Positions 1 to 4,294 of a stretch of DNA of 5,367 bases are shown here, piece by piece. A program made the position numbers and the translations under genes. Below the pieces are notes generated by a model that saw only the letters and a program-made list of their open reading frames with translations, did not search any database and was not told the origin of the DNA. Origin of the DNA: Nitrososphaerales archaeon TH5893. GTDB lineage: Archaea > Thermoproteota > Nitrososphaeria > Nitrososphaerales > Nitrososphaeraceae. The stretch's first letter is position 1; every line of letters begins with the position of its first letter. Location: the NCBI GenBank assembly GCA_014523685.1, contig JAATVT010000003.1, forward strand, positions 1 through 5,367. The letters run 5' to 3'.

Positions 1-12
1 AAGACTAAAAAA

Positions 13-1170
13 CTATGGAGATGGTTGAGGGGCTTCTGCAAGATAAGGTGTAGGATGAGGCCTTTGTCCTATTGTTATTATCTTGTCGATTGTCTTTCCA
101 TCCTTATAGACAGTCAACGTCATGTTCTGGCCCACAGATCTTTCAGTCTCAAGATATGAGATTAAATCTTCCATCCTTATAACCGGATTTCCATCTACAG
201 CTGTTATTATGTCGCCTCCAAGCCTTTCTCCATATTGATTAGTTACACTTCCATTTATGCCAGCTTTATCTGCAGGACTATCCTTTACAACAGTATCTAC
301 TATTATCCCTTTGAAGTCTCTTTCAAGTCCCTCCCTTTGTGCTACATCCGATGTAACAGGACCACCAGTCATTCCAAGCCAAGGATGGGTGTAATTCCCA
401 GTATCAATCAGTACGGGGACTATGCGTTTAACAGCATTAGATGGAACTGCAAATCCAATACTCCCCGGAAAAATACCCGCGGTGTTTATTCCAATAACTT
501 CTGCTTCCATATTTAGTAAAGGTCCACCGGAGTTTCCTGGATTAATTAATGCATCAGTCTGGATTGCATTTGGTACAGAGAATCCTGTCTCTTCAAGTGG
601 CAATAAGCGTCCAGTTTGGCTAACTATGCCTGTAGTAATTGAACCTTCCAATCCAAAAGGGTTCCCAATGGCCGCAACTTGATCTCCCACCCTAAGCTCA
701 GACGAATTTCCCAGAGTAAGGGGAGGAGCCAATTCATCTTGAGTAAAATTTTCAACAATTTTCAAAACTGCTAGATCACTGTAAACATCACTTCCAGTAA
801 CATTGGCTGTAAATCTTTTTCCATCAATAAATGTTATATCAACTATTTTTGCATTTGCTACTACATGATTATTAGTAACAATGTGTCCATTATTGTCATA
901 TACAAATCCTGAACCTAGAGCAGTCATGTTTTCTTGCTGCCTATCGGGATTTGGTACAGTTGAAGGGGGAGTTGATGTGGTTATTTGTACTACAGAATTT
1001 TCTGTTTTATTGAATATATCATAAATTGAAAGAGGCTGTGATTGCTGCTGATTTATTTCTTCCTGAGCAACTAGAGTATAGGAGCTTGAAATCGTCGACC
1101 CCGATATAACAATTATTGAAATAGACATCAGAAACACCATAGACAAATGCAGCAACAGAGACTTTTCCAT
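13..1170 (-). CDS. htrA: Secreted HtrA/DegP-type trypsin-like serine protease with one PDZ domain
   Basis: An extracytoplasmic quality-control protease that would degrade or refold damaged secreted and surface proteins. The 385-residue product begins with a hydrophobic segment (about residues 5-24), which could be a signal peptide or a membrane anchor; the mature part could start near residue 36. The chymotrypsin-like protease domain spans about 45-255. The catalytic triad is visible: His102 in TNNHVV, Asp132 in SDLAVLKI and Ser214 in GNSGGP, with the usual IGNPFGL segment at 169-174. A single PDZ domain follows at about 262-370 (WLGM, DSPADKAGI, GGDIITAVDG), then a short proline-rich tail. 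One PDZ domain and this length are normal for archaeal and DegS-like members. Eight NxS/T sequons fit an N-glycosylated exported protein. The start is the ATG at 1168-1170, followed directly by the signal segment; the stop is TAG. A TATA-like element lies about 30 bases upstream, suggesting a leaderless or short-leader transcript. The family call is very secure; the physiological substrate is unknown. Confidence 0.96.
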   Translation of the reverse strand: MEKSLLLHLSMVFLMSISIIVISGSTISSSYTLVAQEEINQQQSQPLSIYDIFNKTENSVVQITTSTPPSTVPNPDRQQENMTALGSGFVYDNNGHIVTNNHVVANAKIVDITFIDGKRFTANVTGSDVYSDLAVLKIVENFTQDELAPPLTLGNSSELRVGDQVAAIGNPFGLEGSITTGIVSQTGRLLPLEETGFSVPNAIQTDALINPGNSGGPLLNMEAEVIGINTAGIFPGSIGFAVPSNAVKRIVPVLIDTGNYTHPWLGMTGGPVTSDVAQREGLERDFKGIIVDTVVKDSPADKAGINGSVTNQYGERLGGDIITAVDGNPVIRMEDLISYLETERSVGQNMTLTVYKDGKTIDKIITIGQRPHPTPYLAEAPQPSP

Positions 1171-1199
1171 ACCAGACTCATAATTTGAAAATACCCCCC

Positions 1200-1207
1200 T
1201 TATAGTA
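1200..1207 (-). promoter_or_regulatory. TATA-like promoter element of the HtrA gene
   Basis: On the minus strand the sequence TACTATAA lies 30-37 bases before the ATG of the protease gene. This spacing is typical of an archaeal box A serving a leaderless or short-leader transcript. It is followed at once by a run of six G (1194-1199). No Shine-Dalgarno-like site is placed correctly before the ATG apart from that G run, which is too far away. Assigned by position and composition only. Confidence 0.4.
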
Positions 1208-1375
1208 GTTTCTATTTGTTTAATCTAATAATAGTCACTGACAATTACCGTCATTTTCTATCACTTCTCGTATGTATATCTTTGAATGAAAAATAAGAAA
1301 AATGAATTATTGACAGCGGACTCGAAAGCTACTCATTCACTTTGCATAAGCACTGAAAGACAATCATGACAAGAT

Positions 1376-1388
1376 CTCTTTAAAAGAG
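1376..1388 (-). terminator. Possible terminator after the DUF1326 gene
   Basis: A short inverted repeat, CTCTT-TAA-AAGAG, sits 4 bases beyond the natural TAA stop (1392-1394) of the DUF1326 reading frame. Read on the minus strand it contains a run of four T. Archaeal termination mostly depends on T-rich stretches, so this is a weak candidate supported mainly by its position. Confidence 0.25.
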
Positions 1389-1391
1389 TAG

Positions 1392-2054
1392 TTAAGGACC
1401 ACTCCATTCAAATGGAATATGCTTGCTTGACCTACCTTTTCTCTCCCATTTGAAGCCCATTGCATCAACTTCGTCTGCTACAGCCTTTCCCCCATGTTGC
1501 AACTGCTCCAGCTGCTCCGGTCCTACTTCACTTCCAGGTGGATTAATAGTCTGAACTCTCTTACCTGGTGGAGTCGTAGGTCCAGATAATGCTTCTGCTT
1601 TTGCTAATACTTTTCCTGGAATCTCAGCACTTCAATAGGAAAGGTCTTCAGCGATATCAAACTTGATAGGAGCATAGTCCATTCCCTTGACCTCTCCTAG
1701 TAACTTGGCAAATTCAGCCATGAATCCTCCTGATTTCCCAGTAAAAATCATCTTCAGTGATTCACGCTGCTTTTCATCAGCCCGTTCATCAAAAAAGAAT
1801 GCACAATCAAACTTTGCCTCTCCAGCCCATATATTACCCTTGAAGTATCCCATTGCTAACACATTCAAGCCATCAAGTGTTTTTTGACCATAATTTCCTT
1901 TCTTAATATGATATGCTAGCACACCATCACAGTCACCATAAGTTGGAGTCTGAGCAAACTCACAAGGACATGGTATACTGCATTTGCAAACATCAAACCA
2001 ATCTCCAGAGAGTTTCCATTCTGGGATACTATTAGTAGTAGTATTGTATGTCAT
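1392..2054 (-). pseudogene. DUF1326 family protein interrupted by an in-frame TGA
   Basis: The function of DUF1326 is not established; cysteine clustering in the N-terminal part suggests metal or redox chemistry. From the ATG at 2052-2054 the frame gives 140 residues with the family's cysteine motif CKCSIPCPC (Cys23, 25, 29, 31) plus Cys42, and the segments GNIW (73-76), DERADEKQRESL (89-100) and GKSGGF (106-111). TGA occurs at 1632-1634, but the same frame continues without another stop to TAA at 1392-1394. That extension carries the typical C-terminus of the longer family members: SAEIPGKVLAKAEALSGP, then NPPGSEVGP, GFKWERKGRSSKH and finally IPFEWSGP. The full frame is 220 codons, the normal family length. 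The TGA falls where relatives, as I recall them, have Trp, so a TGG to TGA change is the simplest explanation. No start codon lies close behind the TGA. It is either a recent pseudogene, a sequencing error, or a truncated 140-residue protein. DUF1326 genes are often beside DUF2182 membrane-protein genes; none is visible here. Confidence 0.88.
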
Positions 2055-2080
2055 GGTAGTTCTTCATACTTGGGGGGGTG

Positions 2081-2088
2081 TTATTTAA
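2081..2088 (-). promoter_or_regulatory. TATA-like promoter element of the DUF1326 gene
   Basis: TTAAATAA on the minus strand ends 27 bases before the ATG at 2052-2054, the expected distance for an archaeal box A and a very short leader. As at the protease gene, a homopolymer (seven C on the minus strand, 2072-2078) lies between the element and the start codon. Positional evidence only. Confidence 0.4.
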
Positions 2089-2218
2089 CGTTACACAAAC
2101 CATGTTGTTACTGATGTTACCTCGATAATATACTTGAATGATGTAAATATGAAGACTGGAAACAGATAGTTGGCAGTAACTAAAGTAATGCAAATCTGTT
2201 CTAATATAGAATACTAGA

Positions 2219-2349
2219 GAAACCGCAGGGGACTCAACATGAACACAGAATGGAACCTGAATTGTTGAGTCTGGCCTGCGTGGGTCGATGATATACTGTT
2301 TGTTCTATAGTCAGTATCATATTAAAGACATGACTAACTTTGTTAATCT
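2219..2349. repeat. Tandem structured repeat, copy 1
   Basis: First copy of a unit that recurs 152-153 bases downstream. Its first 62 bases (2219-2280) match copy 2 with only three differences; a middle part of about 36 bases is poorly conserved; the last block (2317-2349, starting TCATATTAAA) is again clearly shared. The first block is an imperfect palindrome: outer arms CGCAGG (2224-2229) and CCTGCG (2275-2280), inner 9-bp arms GACTCAACA (2231-2239) and TGTTGAGTC (2263-2271), with a 23-base loop (2240-2262). It lies in a 450-base gap between the DUF1326 gene and the plus-strand genes. It could be a duplicated structured RNA, a REP/MITE-like element, or a regulatory hairpin. I do not recognise a named family. 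Confidence 0.85.
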
Positions 2350-2360
2350 CATAAGATTAA
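2343..2360. repeat. Perfect 7-bp inverted repeat between the two repeat copies
   Basis: TTAATCT at 2343-2349 is followed after four bases (CATA) by its reverse complement AGATTAA at 2354-2360. An alternative pairing, CTCAT (2348-2352) with ATGAG (2360-2364), is also possible. The position just upstream of repeat copy 2 would suit an operator or a small hairpin. AT-rich sequence makes chance occurrence plausible. Confidence 0.35.
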
Positions 2361-2370
2361 TGAGAATGAA

Positions 2371-2503
2371 GAAACCGCAGGGGACTCAACATGAACACAG
2401 AATGGAACCTGATTTGTTGAATCTGACCTGCGGGCCTAACTATGTCTGGTAAAGGGATAAGAGACACAATCATATTAAAAAGATGATTAACTTTGTTACA
2501 ATC
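2371..2503. repeat. Tandem structured repeat, copy 2
   Basis: Second copy of the unit at 2219-2349. The palindromic block 2371-2432 has outer arms CCGCAGG (2375-2381) and CCTGCGG (2427-2433), one pair longer than in copy 1, and inner arms GACTCAACA (2383-2391) and TGTTGAATC (2415-2423) with one mismatch. The loop (2392-2414) differs from copy 1 by a single base. The mismatch reads C/A on the plus strand but G/T on the minus strand, so a minus-strand RNA would keep the pair as G-U. The unit ends with the shared TATA-like block at 2470-2503, directly before the decayed gene that starts at 2509. Confidence 0.85.
2470..2481 (+). promoter_or_regulatory. Possible TATA-like promoter at the end of repeat copy 2
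   Basis: TCATATTAAAAA lies 28-39 bases before the ATG at 2509-2511, suiting an archaeal box A. The corresponding TCATATTAAAGA occurs at 2317-2328 in repeat copy 1, so the duplicated unit may carry its own promoter. Supported by composition and spacing only. Confidence 0.3.
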
Positions 2504-2508
2504 AATGG

Positions 2509-3181
2509 ATGGTCCCCGATAATCCACGAAGAATAGTACAACCAGGATGCCTTGAACCTAACGCATAAGGTCAATGCTACATAGGTATGCCAGGGGAGAA
2601 GTTGCCAACACCAATAGAGGAAGCACGAAATCAAAACCAAAATCAAGATAATGATAATAATGATACTGACATATCCGAAGTAGAGGAAACAGAAGAAAAT
2701 TGGTTCAATTAGCTCTTCTAATTCTTGTTTCAATTGCAGTTATCTTTACTACTACTCAAACAGCTGCAGCGTCTACAACATAGCAGATCTTAATAGTATT
2801 CAAGTAACTCCCACTCCAACACCAACTCCTACTGTCACAACTCCAACTTTACAACCAGATATTGAAATGTTACTTAAGACCTTATTGACTCAAGAACTGT
2901 CTTCAGTCGATAGAGTAGTACTTACAACAGAACTAGAAAGAATACTTGACGAACTAGCAGAAGGTCAATCACAAATATCGGTAGAGTATGAAGACAATAA
3001 TGAGGAGGAAAAGACTGTAACTATTACAATTACACCAATAGAACTTACTGCGCCTATAGAGGAAACAGAAGAGGAATCTGAAGAAGAGGATAATGATAGC
3101 AGTGGTAATGGTGATAATGGTGATGATGACCCACCTGAAGAACCACCCGTGGAACTACTTGTGGTACCACCTTTTGCTTGA
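2509..3181 (+). pseudogene. Decayed single-pass membrane or secreted protein, function unknown
   Basis: Three successive reading frames join into one sensible protein. From ATG 2509 the first frame reads MVPDNPRRIVQPGC..., meets a TAA at 2566-2568, then continues with a hydrophilic, Asn/Gln/Asp/Glu-rich stretch to a TAG at 2710-2712. The next frame, open from 2670, encodes NRRK followed by a clear membrane or signal segment (KLVQLALLILVSIAVIF, 2697-2747) and TTTQTAAAST, then a TAG at 2781-2783. The third frame continues with a threonine/proline linker (PTPTPTPT) and a domain ending in an acidic, Gly/Asn-rich and proline-rich tail, stop TGA at 3179-3181. Both frame changes have the same direction and each fits the loss of one base. 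The repaired product would be about 224 residues: N-terminus inside, one membrane span, C-terminus outside. The 104-residue part from ATG 2867 could still be made, but would lack the export signal. An alternative is a shorter exported protein starting at TTG 2700 with only one frameshift. I do not recognise the family. Confidence 0.5.
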
Positions 3182-3199
3182 TTGAAATCTAACCATTCG

Positions 3200-3219
3200 A
3201 CACTGTGTATCGCTAGTGT
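3200..3219 (+). terminator. Small hairpin after the decayed membrane-protein gene
   Basis: ACACT (3200-3204) and AGTGT (3215-3219) form a 5-bp stem with a 10-base loop, 18 bases after the TGA stop at 3179-3181. There is no following T-run, so termination activity is doubtful. Confidence 0.15.
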
Positions 3220-3257
3220 TAACGTCATTGATATAGTAGAATCTGAATATTCCCTTT

Positions 3258-3416
3258 ATGGTCATAATAACGTGTAAGGAATACTGAGAATTAATTTATC
3301 TTACTCCCCACGCTTTTTGGAATATAACTGACTTTGGTGCTAAGTGTCCTAAATGCAATGTGACAAATACGATAACGTTAGAAAAGGGAGAACTTAAGAA
3401 ACAAGAACTCTCATAA
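3258..3416 (+). pseudogene. Small CxxC (zinc-knuckle-like) protein with an in-frame TGA
   Basis: From ATG 3258 the frame reads nine residues (MVIITCKEY), a TGA at 3285-3287, and then 42 more codons to TAA at 3414-3416. The downstream part contains HAFWNITDFGAKCPKCN with Cys30 and Cys33 (counting the TGA as residue 10), followed by TNTITLEKGELKKQ. It closely resembles the intact small protein at 3647-3781: 17 of 21 residues are identical between 3342-3404 and 3701-3763. There is no ATG between the TGA and the CxxC motif, so the gene appears broken. The true N-terminus may instead have lain in another frame upstream. A single CxxC can bind half a zinc site, so the protein might act as a dimer. 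The next gene starts two bases after the stop. Function unknown. Confidence 0.5.
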
Positions 3417-3417
3417 A

Positions 3418-3631
3418 ATGGCAATGAAATGCCCTAATTGTCAGACAAATTTTTACCCTCAAATCCATACCCAACTCATTGGGAGTAATTCAAGAGGCAT
3501 GAATTGTCTTCATATATTACCAAATGTGTCCAGAATGTAAGGAACCTGTAGTAGGAGTTAGGGAGCTAAAAGACTTACTTGCTTTATCTATCGATGTTCA
3601 AGAATTGACCATGTTAACAAAACCAAAATAG
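3418..3631 (+). pseudogene. Small double-CxxC zinc-ribbon protein broken by a frameshift
   Basis: ATG 3418 starts MAMKCPNCQTNFYPQ with a first CxxC (Cys5, Cys8) and runs to residue 29 (...SNSRGMN). After 3504 the frame loses sense and stops at 3538-3540, while another frame continues as FIYYQMCPECKEPVVGVREL with the second CxxC (codons at 3527-3529 and 3536-3538) to TAG at 3629-3631. Replacing TC by G near 3506-3507 would restore one protein of about 70 residues (...GMN-W-FIYYQ...). That is a normal size for a zinc ribbon with four cysteine ligands. Such proteins commonly bind nucleic acid or proteins; the specific role is unknown. It begins two bases after the preceding CxxC frame, as in an operon. 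It could be a pseudogene, a sequencing error, or two fragments each translated on its own (the second from ATG 3524, 35 residues). Confidence 0.7.
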
Positions 3632-3646
3632 ACTGACTTGGGCCGC

Positions 3647-3781
3647 ATGATAATAATGAGTACTTTGATGATGGCTCATTCTTTGATTGACACTCGTGTT
3701 AAGTGTGATAAATGCAATGCAATAAATACAATAACTTTGGAAAATGGAGAACTTAAAAAACAGGTGCAGTCTCAATCATAA
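3647..3781 (+). CDS. 44-residue CxxC mini-protein, intact paralogue of the 3258-3416 frame
   Basis: The frame runs from ATG 3647 to TAA 3779-3781. It has a short Met-rich N-terminus (MIIMSTLMM), then AHSLIDTRVKCDKCNAINTI with Cys20 and Cys23, and the shared tail TLENGELKKQ. Other in-frame ATGs at 3656, 3668 and 3671 are possible starts. Compared with the frame upstream, 17 of 21 aligned residues are conserved while five of the identical residues use different codons. This points to a real, selected protein rather than a random frame. A single CxxC suggests zinc binding as a dimer or with a partner. It lies 15 bases after the frameshifted zinc-ribbon gene, in the same direction. Function unknown; no named family recognised. 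Confidence 0.6.
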   Translation: MIIMSTLMMAHSLIDTRVKCDKCNAINTITLENGELKKQVQSQS

Positions 3782-3850
3782 TCTTTATAGGAGTTGTTAT
3801 CCAAAATTCAATAATCTTCAATCTCATTAACTTTTACCTTCTAAAATCCT

Positions 3851-4078
3851 ATGAGCGAATTATGCTCTAAAACCAATAAAATTGATTTATTAACTGAATT
3901 AAATGAAGCAAGACAACATGACAATTGGTACTGGTCGATTATCGAATTAAAGAATCATTCTCTAATCGAATCATTTGATTTAAACGCGCGGAGCCCTGAT
4001 ATAATTTCATTTTTGGAAGAATGTTTTAACCGTGTTAAGGCATTAATTGAAAGTATTAAAAACAATGAACTGCAATAG
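3851..4078 (+). CDS. Hypothetical 75-residue soluble protein
   Basis: The frame runs from ATG 3851 to TAG 4076-4078. The product is hydrophilic and appears mostly helical (for example LLTELNEARQ at 13-22 and FLEECFNRVKALIESIK near the C-terminus). It has an aromatic patch, NWYWSI, at about residues 25-30. There is no signal peptide, membrane segment or recognisable catalytic motif, and only two cysteines (5 and 58), not in a CxxC arrangement. No overlapping frame on either strand looks better. The gene is separated by 69 bases from the CxxC mini-gene and converges with the MqnC-like gene. No clear box A or Shine-Dalgarno site is visible. I do not recognise the family; the evidence for coding is length and protein-like composition. 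Confidence 0.6.
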   Translation: MSELCSKTNKIDLLTELNEARQHDNWYWSIIELKNHSLIESFDLNARSPDIISFLEECFNRVKALIESIKNNELQ

Positions 4079-4294
4079 ACATATTAGTATCTAAGAAATT
4101 AAAAACTATTACATTTGATATAATTATGAGGCACAATATTTCTGATACTACAGTAGTTGCGGTCACTGCAAACTTTATCAAAATTATCGATTAGGTCACA
4201 TTAGTATTGGTGGTTAATTTTGGATAGTTTTGAATGATTTCTCCCTCTTTTTTGAATATTTAAAAGTATATTAGATTGACCAATAAAATGATAT
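4079..4294. other. Convergent intergenic region
   Basis: This AT-rich gap of 216 bases separates two genes that point towards each other. I see no credible frame, tRNA or repeat in it. Apart from T-rich stretches that could end transcription it holds nothing recognisable. Confidence 0.5.
4241..4253 (+). terminator. T-rich stretch, possible terminator of the 75-residue gene
   Basis: CTCCCTC followed by six T (4248-4253) lies in the convergent gap downstream of 4078. Archaeal RNA polymerase stops at T-rich non-template stretches without needing a hairpin, so this is a reasonable candidate, though it is 170 bases from the stop codon. Confidence 0.3.

Noticed and set aside
235..682. Plus-strand frames inside the protease gene
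   Set aside because: Both lie wholly opposite the clearly conserved protease and PDZ coding sequence and show no protein-like motifs.
2219..2433. CRISPR array suggested by two near-identical repeats
   Set aside because: Only two copies, repeat block of about 62 bases, spacing of about 90 bases, and sequence similarity continuing in the interval (end block); no cas genes. It does not fit a CRISPR array.
2470..2733. Minus-strand frame of 87 codons with a very hydrophobic isoleucine run
   Set aside because: The hydrophobic run is the antisense of an Asn/Asp-rich plus-strand stretch, it overlaps repeat copy 2, and the product does not resemble a normal membrane protein.
2965..3228. Minus-strand serine-rich frame of 87 codons
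   Set aside because: It is the antisense shadow of the acidic, Gly/Asn- and Pro-rich C-terminal region of the plus-strand gene; low-complexity Ser runs arise from the complement of GAA/GAT codons.
1632..3287. Reassignment or recoding of TGA (as Trp or selenocysteine), suggested by in-frame TGA at 1632-1634 and 3285-3287
   Set aside because: Trp is encoded by ordinary TGG in intact parts of these genes and in the MqnC-like gene, TGA reassignment is not known in this group to my knowledge, and the DUF1326 position corresponds to Trp rather than Cys. No selenocysteine insertion structure is apparent. Simple decay or error is more economical.
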